Shown piece after piece: positions 24,253 to 33,067 of a stretch of 64,000 nt of DNA. Source of the stretch: Streptomyces carminius (GTDB taxonomy: Bacteria; Actinomycetota; Actinomycetes; Streptomycetales; Streptomycetaceae); assembly GCF_002794255.1 (NCBI RefSeq), contig NZ_PGGW01000005.1:1-64000 (forward strand), written 5' to 3'. The position numbers were made by a program, and so were the translations under genes. The first letter of the stretch is position 1; each line of letters starts with the position of its first letter. Under the pieces are notes generated by a model that saw only the letters and a program-made list of their open reading frames with translations, was not told where the DNA came from and made no database searches.

Positions 24253-25365
24253 TCACGCGTACGGGCTGTCGGCGCCCGCCGCGGCGGGCCGTTCGGTCCG
24301 GCCCGGGCAGCAGCCCGCCGGGCACACGTCGTGGCTGGGCCCCAGCGCGCCCAGCGTGCGGCGCTCGGGGTGTCCGCCCCGCTCGGCGGCGGCGCGCTCC
24401 AGCACCAGCTCCCGCACGGCCGCGGCGAACCGCGGGTCCGCGCCGACCGTGGCGGACCGCGCCACCGGCAGGCCGAGTTCCTCCGCCTTCGCCCTCGCCT
24501 CGGTGTCCAGGTCGTAGATGACCTCCATGTGGTCCGAGACGAACCCGACGGGGACCAGCACCGCCCCGGGCACCCCCCGCCCGTGCAGGTCCGCCAGGTG
24601 GTCGCAGACGTCCGGCTCCAGCCAGGGGATGTGCGGGGCACCGCTGCGGGACTGGTAGACCAGCTCCCAGGGGCGGTCGACGCCGGTCTCCGCGCGCACC
24701 GCGTCGGCGATCACCCGCGCCACGTCCAGGTGCTGCGCGACGTACGCGCCGCCGGCGGGGCCGGAGGTCTCGGCCTGGGCGGTGGGGATGGAGTGGGTGG
24801 TGAAGACCAGGTGCGCCCCGTCGCGGACGGCGGCGGGCAGTTCGGCGAGCGCGGCCAGCACCCCGTCGGTCACGGGCCGGACGAAGCCGGGGTGGTTGAA
24901 GTAGTGCCGCAGCTTGTCCACCCGCGGCGGCGCCAGCCCCTCCCGCTCCAGGGCGGCGAGCGCGTCGGCGAGGTTCTCCCGGTACTGGCGGCAGCCGGAG
25001 TACGAGGCGTAGGCGCTGGTGGCCAGCGTCAGGACGCGGCGCCGGCCGTCCTTCGCCATCTCGCGCAGGGTGTCGGTCAGATACGGCGCCCAGTTGCGGT
25101 TGCCCCAGTAGACGGGCAGGTCCAGGCCGTGCGCGGCGAAGTCCTCGCGCAGGGCGGCGAGCAGCTCGCGGTTCTGGGCGTTGATCGGACTGACCCCGCC
25201 GAAGAGGTGGTAGTGCTGCCCCACCTCCGCCAGACGCTCCCGCGGGATCCCCCGGCCGCGGGTGACGTTCTCCAGGAACGGGACCACGTCCTCGGGGCCC
25301 TCCGGCCCTCCGAAGGAGAGCAGCAGCAGGGCGTCGTAGGGACGGGCGTCAAGGACATCGGACAT
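24253..25365 (-). CDS. hemH: Ferrochelatase, coproporphyrin type
   Basis: A 370-residue enzyme that inserts ferrous iron into a porphyrin at the end of haem synthesis. Visible motifs are [22 protein letters not shown] at the N-terminus, GNRNWAPYL, the catalytic THSIP (His191) and [13 protein letters not shown] (Glu281). Cys125, Cys348, Cys352 and Cys353 correspond to the ligands of the [2Fe-2S] cluster known in actinobacterial enzymes. In this phylum the substrate is coproporphyrin III, hence the alternative name cpfC. A C-terminal extension of about 20 residues after the cysteines is variable. ATG 25365 gives the family-standard start. Confidence 0.95.
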   Translation of the reverse strand: MSDVLDARPYDALLLLSFGGPEGPEDVVPFLENVTRGRGIPRERLAEVGQHYHLFGGVSPINAQNRELLAALREDFAAHGLDLPVYWGNRNWAPYLTDTLREMAKDGRRRVLTLATSAYASYSGCRQYRENLADALAALEREGLAPPRVDKLRHYFNHPGFVRPVTDGVLAALAELPAAVRDGAHLVFTTHSIPTAQAETSGPAGGAYVAQHLDVARVIADAVRAETGVDRPWELVYQSRSGAPHIPWLEPDVCDHLADLHGRGVPGAVLVPVGFVSDHMEVIYDLDTEARAKAEELGLPVARSATVGADPRFAAAVRELVLERAAAERGGHPERRTLGALGPSHDVCPAGCCPGRTERPAAAGADSPYA

Positions 25366-25524
25366 GCTCCCGATCCTGCCATCCGGCTCCGGCGTTCTCT
25401 CCCGTGACCCGCTGCGCACCGGTATCCGTCCGGCGGCGGCCGTGAGTATGATCGCCCCCCACCGGCCGGGCCGGCCGGTGGCGGCGGGTCTCCGGCCCGG
25501 TGCGGGCGGACCGCGGGAGGCCAG

Positions 25525-26868
25525 GTGTCGAGGATGACCGTGCGCACGGCCCGCCGGGGCCGCGGCCTCGCGCCGCCGGCCTGGCGCAACTGGGCGGGCA
25601 CCGCCGAGGTCCGGCCGCTGCGGACCGTCGCTCCCGCCACCACCGGGGCGCTGGCCGAGGTGGTGCGCCGGGCCGCCGAGGACGGGCTGCGGGTCAAGGC
25701 CGCCGGGACCGGTCACTCGTTCACGGCCGCGGCCGTCACCGACGGGGTGCTGATACGGCCCGACCGCCTCACCGGCATACGCCGGATCGACCGCGCGGCG
25801 GGGACGGTGACCGCCGCCGCCGGGACCACCCTGCGGCACCTCAACCGGGAGCTGGCCGCCGCGGGGCTGTCGCTGACCAACATGGGCGACATCATGGAGC
25901 AGACCGTCTCCGGCGCGGTCTCCACCGGCACCCACGGCACCGGCCGCGGCTCCGGCTCGCTCGCCGCCCAGCTCCGTGCCCTGGAACTGGTGCTCGCCGA
26001 CGGCTCGGTGCTGCGCTGCTCGCCGGAGGAGAACGCCGACGTGTTCGCCGCGGCCCGGACCGGGCTGGGGGCGCTGGGGGTGATCAGCGAGGTCACCCTC
26101 GCCGTGGAGCCGCTGTTCCTGCTGACCGCCCGTGAGGAGCCCATGCACCTCGGCGCGGTGCTGGCGGACTTCGAGCACCTGGTGCGCGACAACGAGCACT
26201 TCGAGTTCTACTGGTTCCCGCACACCGACCGCTGCGTCACCAAGCGCAACAACCGCAGCCCCGGCCCGGCCGCCCCGCTGCCGCCGTTCGGGGGCTGGCT
26301 GACGGACGAGTTCCTCTCCAACGGGGTTTTCCAGGCCGCCTGCTCGCTGGGCCGGGCCGTGCCGCCGGCCGTTCCGGGCATCGCCCGGATCGCCGGCCGG
26401 GCGCTGGGGGCCCGTACGTACACCGACATCCCCTACAAGGTGTTCACCTCCCCGCGCCGGGTGCGCTTCGTGGAGATGGAGTACGCCCTGCCGCGCGCGG
26501 CCGCGCCGGCGGCACTGCGCGAGCTCGCGGACCTGGTGGAGCGCTCGGACCTGCGGGTGGGTTTCCCCGTGGAGGTACGGGTCACGCCCGCCGACGACAT
26601 CACGCTCTCCACGGCGTCGGGCCGCGAGACCGCCTACGTCGCGGTGCACCAGTACCGGGGCGTCCCGCACGAGCGGTACTTCACGGCGGCCGAGCGGATC
26701 ATGACCGCCCACGGGGGACGCCCGCACTGGGGGAAGCTGCACAGCCGCGACGCGGAGTACCTGGCGGGCGTCTACCCCCGCTTCGGGGAGTTCACCGCGC
26801 TGCGCGACCGGCTGGACCCCGCCCGGGTGTTCGGCAACGACTACCTGCGGCGCGTGCTGGGGGACTGA
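25525..26868 (+). CDS. D-arabinono-1,4-lactone oxidase-type flavoprotein
   Basis: A 447-residue FAD oxidoreductase of the vanillyl-alcohol-oxidase fold. The FAD domain (residues 25-190) has the segment [21 protein letters not shown], whose Gly-His-Ser is the site where related aldonolactone oxidases bind flavin. The signature [13 protein letters not shown] follows. The C-terminal ALO domain ends HWGKLHS, with [13 protein letters not shown]. It oxidises sugar lactones or alditols; the exact substrate is unknown. GGGAGG lies 5 bp upstream of GTG 25525; an in-frame ATG at 25534 is an alternative. It is divergent from ferrochelatase. Confidence 0.92.
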   Translation: MSRMTVRTARRGRGLAPPAWRNWAGTAEVRPLRTVAPATTGALAEVVRRAAEDGLRVKAAGTGHSFTAAAVTDGVLIRPDRLTGIRRIDRAAGTVTAAAGTTLRHLNRELAAAGLSLTNMGDIMEQTVSGAVSTGTHGTGRGSGSLAAQLRALELVLADGSVLRCSPEENADVFAAARTGLGALGVISEVTLAVEPLFLLTAREEPMHLGAVLADFEHLVRDNEHFEFYWFPHTDRCVTKRNNRSPGPAAPLPPFGGWLTDEFLSNGVFQAACSLGRAVPPAVPGIARIAGRALGARTYTDIPYKVFTSPRRVRFVEMEYALPRAAAPAALRELADLVERSDLRVGFPVEVRVTPADDITLSTASGRETAYVAVHQYRGVPHERYFTAAERIMTAHGGRPHWGKLHSRDAEYLAGVYPRFGEFTALRDRLDPARVFGNDYLRRVLGD

Positions 26869-27391
26869 CGGCCCGGCACGCAGGGCCCGACCGAGCCGCC
26901 GATCCGGCCGCCGTCACCCTGCGTCCGCGTCCATCCCCCTCCCGGGACGGTCGCACATATCTTCCCGGCGTCTTCCCGGCAGCCCCGCCGCGCCGCCCCC
27001 GCCGAGTGCTCCGGAGGCCGGACGGCGGTTCCGTTCCGGTGGATTCCGTGCGGATCCGGGCCCGTACCGCCCGGCCCCCGGGGTCCGCGTGGTTTTCAAC
27101 TCACCGCGGCTGTGAGAACTTGGGCGGCGTGCCGATCCCCCGGCATGGCCCCAATGGAGTAGTGTGACGAGCCCTGGCCCTGGTCCCGGTCGGCCAGTAT
27201 CACACAGGGTGACCACAGTGGTCGCCCTGAGTGGGAAACAGTCAACCGTGCCACAGCGGCGGATCGGGGTGCGGGCCCGACACGCCGGGCAAGTCGGCAA
27301 GGTTGTGGCAGGCTGCACCCGGGCACGCCACACTCGTCTAGCGGGAGCAGCGACGCACGTGACGTCGGCAGGCACCACCCGGGAGGTTCCC
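26869..27391. other. Long leader upstream of sepH
   Basis: About 520 bp without a credible gene. An inverted repeat AGGGTGACCAC-A-GTGGTCGCCCT at 27206-27228 has one mismatch (a G-U pair in RNA) and could be an operator or an RNA hairpin. TGTGACGAG and TATCACACAG words sit nearby. The sepH promoter should lie here, but I cannot name the boxes with confidence. Confidence 0.5.
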
Positions 27392-28426
27392 ATGCCCGAA
27401 CTGCGTGTCGTGGCCGTCAGCAACGACGGCACACGGCTGGTGCTGAAGGCTGCCGACAGCACGGAGTACACACTTCCGATCGACGAGCGGCTGCGCGCCG
27501 CCGTCCGGAACGACCGTGCCCGGCTGGGGCAGATCGAGATCGAGGTCGAGAGCCATCTGCGGCCGCGGGACATCCAGGCCCGGATAAGGGCCGGCGCCTC
27601 CGCCGAGGAGGTCGCCCAGCTCGCGGGCATCCCCGTGGACCGCGTACGCCGGTTCGAGGGGCCGGTGCTGGCCGAGCGCGCCTTCATGGCCGAGCGGGCC
27701 CGCAAGACACCGGTCCGCCGCCCCGGCGAGAGCGCCGGTCCCCAGCTCGGCGAGATCGTCTCCGAGCGGCTGACGCTGCGCGGCGCCGACAAGGACACGG
27801 TCCGGTGGGACTCCTGGCGGCGGGACGACGGCACCTGGGAGGTGCTGCTCGTCTACCGGGTGGCCGGCGAACCGCACTCCGCGAGCTGGACGTACGACCC
27901 GCCGCGGCGGCTGGTGCAGGCCGTGGACGACGAGGCGCGGACACTCATCGGGGAGAGCGACGACACCCCCGAGCCGAGCTTCCCGTTCGTGCCGCGCATC
28001 GCCCGGCTGCCGCGCGACCGCTTCGACCGCGCGGACCGGGGCGAGGCCGAGGAGGACGCCGCCTCCGGGCTGCCGGAGACCGTCGGCCAGGACGGCGAGC
28101 GGGACTCCCTGACCAGCCTGCTGGAGGCGGTGCCCAGCTTCCGGGGCGACCTCGTCGTGGCGGACCAGCCCGCCGCGGTGGACGGCGAGCCCGAGGAGGC
28201 GGCCGAGGAGGCGGAGCCGGTGGAGCCCCCCGCGCCCGCGGCGAGCGCGGGAAGCGCCTACGCCGATGTGCTGATGCCCCGGTCGGTCGCCGGTCACCGC
28301 GACCGTCTCACGGGCACCACCGACCGCCAGGCCGAGGCGGACGGCGTCCGCCCGGGGCGGCGGGCGGCGGTCCCCAGCTGGGACGAGATCGTCTTCGGTA
28401 CGCGCCGCAAGAAGCAGGGCGAGTGA
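27392..28426 (+). CDS. sepH: Septation protein SepH (DUF3071)
   Basis: A 344-residue cell-division protein. The N-terminal DUF3071 domain (residues 1-175) begins MPELRVVAVSNDGTRLVLKA and includes a helix-turn-helix-like segment RIRAGASAEEVAQLAGIPVDRVRRFEG (about 70-95). A long acidic, Pro/Ala-rich linker and a basic C-terminal tip FGTRRKKQGE follow. SepH binds FtsZ and promotes its assembly during sporulation septation in Streptomyces. GGGAGG lies 5 bp before ATG 27392. The architecture matches throughout, so the call is strong. Confidence 0.95.
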   Translation: MPELRVVAVSNDGTRLVLKAADSTEYTLPIDERLRAAVRNDRARLGQIEIEVESHLRPRDIQARIRAGASAEEVAQLAGIPVDRVRRFEGPVLAERAFMAERARKTPVRRPGESAGPQLGEIVSERLTLRGADKDTVRWDSWRRDDGTWEVLLVYRVAGEPHSASWTYDPPRRLVQAVDDEARTLIGESDDTPEPSFPFVPRIARLPRDRFDRADRGEAEEDAASGLPETVGQDGERDSLTSLLEAVPSFRGDLVVADQPAAVDGEPEEAAEEAEPVEPPAPAASAGSAYADVLMPRSVAGHRDRLTGTTDRQAEADGVRPGRRAAVPSWDEIVFGTRRKKQGE

Positions 28427-28525
28427 GCACCGCGGCGTGAGCCGCGCCGGGGCCGGCCGCGCGGGTGGTGTCATGTCCGCACGGCCGGCCCTCCGGCAGC
28501 TGTGTCCCGTGTGCCTCGTGGCGCC

Positions 28526-29359
28526 TCAGCCCGGCCCGGGGCCCGTGGCCACCGGACGGGAGGGGTCGGCGCACCAGTGCGACCAGGAACCCACGTACAG
28601 CGCCGCGTCGATGCCCGCGACCGCCAGCGCGAGGACCTCGTGGGCCGCGGAGACGCCCGAACCGCAGTAGACCCCGGTCCTGGTGCCGGGTGTGACGCCC
28701 AGGGCGGCGAACCGGGCGGCCAGTTCGGCGGGCGGACGCAGGGTGCCGTCGGCGCGGGCGTTCTCGGTGGTGGGCGCCGGGACCGCGCCCGGGATGTGGC
28801 CGGCCACCGGGTCGATCGGCTCGGTCTCGCCCCGGTAGCGCTCGGCCGCGCGGGCGTCCAGCAGCACCCCGGAGCGGGCCAGGGCCGCGGCATCCTCGGC
28901 GTCGAGCACCGGGAGCGCCCCGGGCCGGGGGACGAAGTCGCCCTCGGGCGGGTCGGGGACTTCCCGGGTCAGCGGGCCCTCCCAGGCCGCCAGGCCGCCG
29001 TCCAGCACCCGTACGTCGCCGTGCCCCGCCCAGCGCAGCAGCCACCAGGCGCGGGCCGCGGCCCAGCCGTGGCCGCCGTCGTGGACCACCACCGGGCGGT
29101 CGTGGCGGACCCCGGCCCGGCGCATCGCCGCCCCGAAGTCCGCCGGATCGGGGAGCGGGTGACGCCCCGTCCCCTCCCTCACCGCTCCGGCCAGTTCGGT
29201 GTCGAGGTCGACGTACACGGCACCCGGCAGATGGCCCGCCTCGTACGCGGGGCGCCCGAGCCGGGCGCCCTGCTGCCAGCGGACATCGAGCAGCACGGGC
29301 GGGGTAGACGTTCCGTTGAGTTCCCGCGCGAGTTGGGTAGGGGAGACGATGACTGCCAT
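28526..29359 (-). CDS. Tandem-rhodanese sulfurtransferase, mercaptopyruvate type
   Basis: A 277-residue protein with two rhodanese domains. The N-terminal one (residues 5-130) lacks the catalytic cysteine (VVHDGGHGWAAAR). The C-terminal one (150-270) has the persulfide Cys232 in the loop CGSGVSA, close to CGSGVTA of 3-mercaptopyruvate sulfurtransferases rather than the CRKGVTA of thiosulfate enzymes. It moves sulfane sulfur to cyanide or thiols. It is a standalone gene, divergent from the VOC protein. No signal peptide, so cytosolic. Confidence 0.93.
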   Translation of the reverse strand: MAVIVSPTQLARELNGTSTPPVLLDVRWQQGARLGRPAYEAGHLPGAVYVDLDTELAGAVREGTGRHPLPDPADFGAAMRRAGVRHDRPVVVHDGGHGWAAARAWWLLRWAGHGDVRVLDGGLAAWEGPLTREVPDPPEGDFVPRPGALPVLDAEDAAALARSGVLLDARAAERYRGETEPIDPVAGHIPGAVPAPTTENARADGTLRPPAELAARFAALGVTPGTRTGVYCGSGVSAAHEVLALAVAGIDAALYVGSWSHWCADPSRPVATGPGPG

Positions 29360-29502
29360 GGCCGTATCCTCGCGCGGTCCTGCCCGGATGTCCTCTCCCG
29401 CCCCGGCGCGGCGAGGAAGCGGATGAGAGCATGAGCACCGACCGTGCGGGAACGGTCACAAGTGGCCGCGTCGACGACGGTCCCGAGGAGAGAAGTGAAG
29501 AG

Positions 29503-30333
29503 ATGACGCAGGCAGCGACCCGGCACGCGCCGGGGGTTCCCAGCTGGGTGAGTCTGCTGGTCCGCGACTCGGACGCGAGCCGGGAGTTCTACCACGAGTT
29601 GTTCGGCTGGGAGTACCGGCCGGGGCCCGGGGAGGCCGGGCAGCACTTCCGCGCCGTGCTCGACGGGCGCCAGGTCGCGTGCCTCACCCGCATGCGGCCC
29701 GGGGTGCACCGGCTCGCCGGCTGGCTGCCGTATCTGAGGGCCGACGACGCCGACAGGGCGGCCGAGCTGGCCCGGATGTGCGGCGGTACGGTCGGGGTGG
29801 GGCCGCTGGGCGCCGAGGGAATGGGCCGGGTGGCGGTCGCCTCGGACCCGGGCGGGGCCACGTTCGGCATCTGGCAGTCGGAGGAGCGTTCCGCCGCGCA
29901 CATGAACGGTGGACCGGGCACCGTGGTGTGGCACGAGCTGATCACCCCTCGCACCTCGCTGGTGGAGAAGTTCTACGAGACGGTCTTCGGTCTGGAGGCC
30001 GAAGCGGTGCGGGAGCCGCCGGCCTCCGTGGAGCCGGCGGGCTCCGCGGAGCCCGTGAGCGCCGCCGGGGCCGGGGAGGAGACCGACTACCTCACCGTGT
30101 CCGCGCGCGGCCGGATCGTCGGGGGCATACACGGCGTCGGGGCGGCGCTGCCCCGCGACCGCGGTTCGCACTGGCTGATGTACGTCGAGGTGGCGGACAC
30201 CGACGCGGCGGTGCGCCGGGTGACCGAGCTGGGCGGCCGGGTGCTGCGGCCGCCGCAGGATACGCCGCGCGGGCGGGTGGCACGGGTCGCCGACCGCGAG
30301 GGCGCGCCCTTCGCGGTGATCACGGACCGGTGA
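29503..30333 (+). CDS. VOC (glyoxalase/bleomycin-resistance) family protein
   Basis: A 276-residue protein made of two glyoxalase-like beta-alpha-beta-beta-beta modules. VPSWVSLLVRDSDASREFYHELFGWEY starts the first and VVWHELITPRTSLVEKFYETVFG the second, so metal-site residues are possible in a pseudo-dimer. A Pro/Glu/Ala-rich insertion (GGGC-biased repeats, residues about 170-195) interrupts the second. Substrate is unknown. ATG 29503 was chosen by homology of the first strand; an in-frame start at 29431 adds 24 charged residues. Confidence 0.85.
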   Translation: MTQAATRHAPGVPSWVSLLVRDSDASREFYHELFGWEYRPGPGEAGQHFRAVLDGRQVACLTRMRPGVHRLAGWLPYLRADDADRAAELARMCGGTVGVGPLGAEGMGRVAVASDPGGATFGIWQSEERSAAHMNGGPGTVVWHELITPRTSLVEKFYETVFGLEAEAVREPPASVEPAGSAEPVSAAGAGEETDYLTVSARGRIVGGIHGVGAALPRDRGSHWLMYVEVADTDAAVRRVTELGGRVLRPPQDTPRGRVARVADREGAPFAVITDR

Positions 30334-30341
30334 CGGGCGGC

Positions 30342-30367
30342 GGCGACGGGCCGCGGGGCCCGTCGCC
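30342..30367. terminator. 11-bp hairpin between VOC gene and tdk
   Basis: Arms 30342-30352 and 30357-30367 pair perfectly around GCGG. It lies 9 bp after the VOC stop and 30 bp before the tdk end on the other strand, so it serves convergent genes. Confidence 0.75.
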
Positions 30368-30396
30368 CGCGTCGTGCCGACGCCCGCCCGGGCGCC

Positions 30397-31086
30397 CTAC
30401 GGCCGGGCGGGCGCCGGAGTGTCCGCGCCGCCGTCCACGGGCAGCACGTCCGGGGACAGCGCGCCCGCCCCGGCCGTCGCCGCGGTGAGCCGGCGCCGGT
30501 GATGGCGCCGGCACAGCACCTCGTAGCCGATGTCCTCCCCCTGTGCGCCCCCGGGTCCCGCCACGTCCCCGACGACCACCTGGGCGCCCTCGACGACCAT
30601 CTTCCCGCCGACCGTACGGGCGTTGTGCGTGGCCCGCGCGCCGCACCAGCACAGCGCCTCGACCTGGAGCGACTCGATCCGGTCGGCCAGCTCGATCAGC
30701 CGCCGGGAGCCGGGGAAGAGGTGGGTCCTGAAGTCCGTCATGATGCCGAAGGCGAAGACGTCGATGCCCAGGTCGTCGACGACCCGGGCGAGCTGGTCCA
30801 CCTGCTCGGGCGCGAGGAACTGCGCCTCGTCCGCGATGACGTAGTCGGTGCGGCCGCCCGCCGTCAGATGCCGTACCAGATGGGCGTGGAAGTCGAAGCC
30901 CTCGCCCGCCTCGACGGCCTCGGTGACCAGGCCCAGCCGGGAGGACAGCCGTCCCCGCCCCGCCCGGTCGTCGCGGGTGAAGATCATCCCCGACAGACCT
31001 CGCGCCGAGCGGTTGTGCTGGATCTGGAGGGCGAGGGTGGACTTCCCGCAGTCCATCGTTCCGGCGAAGAAGACCAGTTCGGGCAT
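30397..31086 (-). CDS. tdk: Thymidine kinase (type II)
   Basis: A 229-residue kinase phosphorylating thymidine with ATP (dTMP salvage). The P-loop GTMDCGKST covers residues 9-17, the Walker B-like VIADEAQFL is near 95, and the C-terminal lasso carries the zinc site (CWCGARATHNAR and CRRHHRRR). The catalytic Glu lies in DEAQ. A Gly/Ala/Pro tail of about 25 residues is extra. It ends the downstream side of the phosphodiesterase-like gene by about 100 bp but is probably its own unit. Confidence 0.95.
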   Translation of the reverse strand: MPELVFFAGTMDCGKSTLALQIQHNRSARGLSGMIFTRDDRAGRGRLSSRLGLVTEAVEAGEGFDFHAHLVRHLTAGGRTDYVIADEAQFLAPEQVDQLARVVDDLGIDVFAFGIMTDFRTHLFPGSRRLIELADRIESLQVEALCWCGARATHNARTVGGKMVVEGAQVVVGDVAGPGGAQGEDIGYEVLCRRHHRRRLTAATAGAGALSPDVLPVDGGADTPAPARP

Positions 31087-31184
31087 GGGCGGTTCGAAGA
31101 CCTTTCGGCGGGCGGGCAGAACGGACGGACGGGGGCGGGCGGGCGGGCAGGAGGACCCGGGCGGGCACGGCGGCCGGCACCGGA

Positions 31185-32423
31185 TCAGGTGCGGACCTCC
31201 AGCAGGGGGACGAACTGCTCGGCAGGCGTCATGGAACCGTGCATGCCGATCAGTTCGGACTCCTTCGGCTCGGTCTCGGTGGCGACGACCGCGACCGGGT
31301 CGCTCATCGCGACCACCACGTCGCCGATCCGGGCGAGCACCCGGTCGTCCACCCGCGGGCCGAACCAGCCCAGTTCGACCGCCTCGTCCCGGGCGGCCAC
31401 CCAGGCCCGCTCCCCCAGGACCTCGCGCCACACGGCCAGGACGTCGCCGGCCGCGCCCGGCACGGCGTACAGATGGCGGGCCCGGCCCTCGCCGCCGAGC
31501 CGCGCCACGCCCGCGCGCAGCTCCCAGTCCTCGTCGAAGTCGTAGCGGGACTCCGGCTCCCGGGGGATGTCCACCATGCCGTGGTCGGCGGTGACGTAGA
31601 GGACCGAGCGCGGCGGCAGTTGCTCGGCCAGCCGCCGGGCGAGCCGGTCCACGTACCTCAGCTGGCCGCGCCAGGCCTCGGAGTCCACCCCGTGGCGGTG
31701 GCCGTTGCCGTCGAGTTCGGCGTAGTACGTGTAGACCAGGGTGCGGTCGGCCGCGCCCAGCCGGTCGGCGGCGAAGTCCATCCGCTCCTCGGCCGGGAGC
31801 CTGCCGTGGAAGGTGCCGCCGGAGAGCGCGACCCGGGTGAGCGGGGTGTGCTCGAAGTGCGGCGCGGTGACCTGGCAGACGGCGATCCCGGCGGCGTCGG
31901 CGAGCTGGAAGACCGTGGGGTACGGCTGCCAGGCGTGCGGGTCCGTCCACGGCTGCCAGCGGAGCTGGTTCATCAGCCCGCCGGTCGCCGGGTCGAGCAC
32001 GGTGTAGCCGGGCAGCCCGTGGACGCCGGGGACCTGTCCGGTGCCCACCGAGGCCAGCGAGGTGGCGGTGGTGGACGGGAAGCCCGCGGTGATCGGCTCG
32101 CCGGTGCCGCCCCGGGAGGTGGACAGCAGCGAGTGCAGGAAGGGCGCCTCGCCGGGGTGGTCGGCCAGCAGGTCCCAGCCCAGACCGTCCACCAGGAACA
32201 CGCAGGCCCGGTCGGCGGGCTTCAGGCCGAGCCCGGAGGTCATCCCGGGCACGTCCAGTCCGGCGGCGACGGCGGGCAGCAGGTCGGCCAGCGAGCCCTC
32301 GCCGTAGCGCGGCACGGGCGCGCCGCGCGGATCCAGCGGAGCCGCCTCGTCCGGGACTTCACCCGGGACTCCGGGTACGGCCGGTTCCTGCGGAGCCGGA
32401 CCGTGCGGGGCGGACCGGGCCAT
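31185..32423 (-). CDS. Alkaline phosphatase-superfamily (nucleotide pyrophosphatase-like) protein
   Basis: A 412-residue protein of the type I phosphodiesterase/nucleotide pyrophosphatase group. The metal-binding set is visible: VFLVDGLGWDLL (Asp), the nucleophile Thr in FPSTTATSL, YYAELDGNGHRHG, TADHGMVD and MHGSMTP. These would coordinate two zinc ions for phosphodiester or phosphomonoester hydrolysis. There is no obvious signal peptide; the first 35 residues are Pro/Ala-rich. The start codon shares a base with the DUF5998 stop, so the two genes are coupled. Confidence 0.9.
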   Translation of the reverse strand: MARSAPHGPAPQEPAVPGVPGEVPDEAAPLDPRGAPVPRYGEGSLADLLPAVAAGLDVPGMTSGLGLKPADRACVFLVDGLGWDLLADHPGEAPFLHSLLSTSRGGTGEPITAGFPSTTATSLASVGTGQVPGVHGLPGYTVLDPATGGLMNQLRWQPWTDPHAWQPYPTVFQLADAAGIAVCQVTAPHFEHTPLTRVALSGGTFHGRLPAEERMDFAADRLGAADRTLVYTYYAELDGNGHRHGVDSEAWRGQLRYVDRLARRLAEQLPPRSVLYVTADHGMVDIPREPESRYDFDEDWELRAGVARLGGEGRARHLYAVPGAAGDVLAVWREVLGERAWVAARDEAVELGWFGPRVDDRVLARIGDVVVAMSDPVAVVATETEPKESELIGMHGSMTPAEQFVPLLEVRT

Positions 32424-33040
32424 CAGCGTGTGCCGCTCGCCGCCGCGGCGGTCGTCGTCGCGGTGGCCGCGGTGGCTTCGGAGAGGGCCTGGGCGAAGGC
32501 GAGCGTCTGGCGGACGGTGTCCGGTCCGTCGCCGGTCTCGCTGACCCGCAGCGACAGGTCGTCGGCGGTGAGCGAGCCCGTGTAGCCGTGGTCCGCCTCG
32601 CAGTTGGGGTCCCCGCAGTTGGCGGGCTCCATGTCCACCCGGGAGACGGCCCCCCAGCCGATGGTCAGGACGACCTCGCGGGGCAGCGTGCCGGGCGTGT
32701 AGGACTCGGGGTTGGCCACCACCCGGCTGAGGACGACCGAGGAGATCCGCTCCAGCTTCACCGACTCGGTGGAGGTCGTGGCGTACGGCGACGGGGAGGT
32801 GCCGTCGGCGGGCTGCTCGTCGGTGTGGCTGACGATGAAGCGGTTGCCGGTGAGCACCAGCACCGTGACATGGCGGCGGACCTCGTTGGAGTCGAACGTG
32901 GTCTCCTGGTGGACCACGTACGAGGACACCGGCTCACCGCCCACGGCGGACTCGACCGCCTCGGCCACCAGAGCCGGGTAGTAGCCGCTGCGCTCGATCG
33001 CCGCGCGCAGCCCCTTGGTCGTCGTACCGGTCTTCGCCAT
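32423..33040 (-). CDS. DUF5998 protein
   Basis: A 205-residue soluble protein. Characteristic segments are GLRAAIERSGYYPALVAEAVESAV at the N-terminus, then beta strands with FIVSHTDEQP, VTLTIGWG-like VVLTIGWGAVSR and EPANCGDPNCEADHGYTG, where the two cysteines and a histidine could bind metal. The C-terminus is a Thr/Ala tail. The family is actinobacterial with no known function. AGGA lies 8 bp upstream of ATG 33040; an ATG 9 bp earlier lacks that spacing. It is coupled to the phosphatase gene. Confidence 0.86.
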   Translation of the reverse strand: MAKTGTTTKGLRAAIERSGYYPALVAEAVESAVGGEPVSSYVVHQETTFDSNEVRRHVTVLVLTGNRFIVSHTDEQPADGTSPSPYATTSTESVKLERISSVVLSRVVANPESYTPGTLPREVVLTIGWGAVSRVDMEPANCGDPNCEADHGYTGSLTADDLSLRVSETGDGPDTVRQTLAFAQALSEATAATATTTAAAASGTR

Positions 33041-33067
33041 GCGGACCATCCTACGGGGATCGGACGG

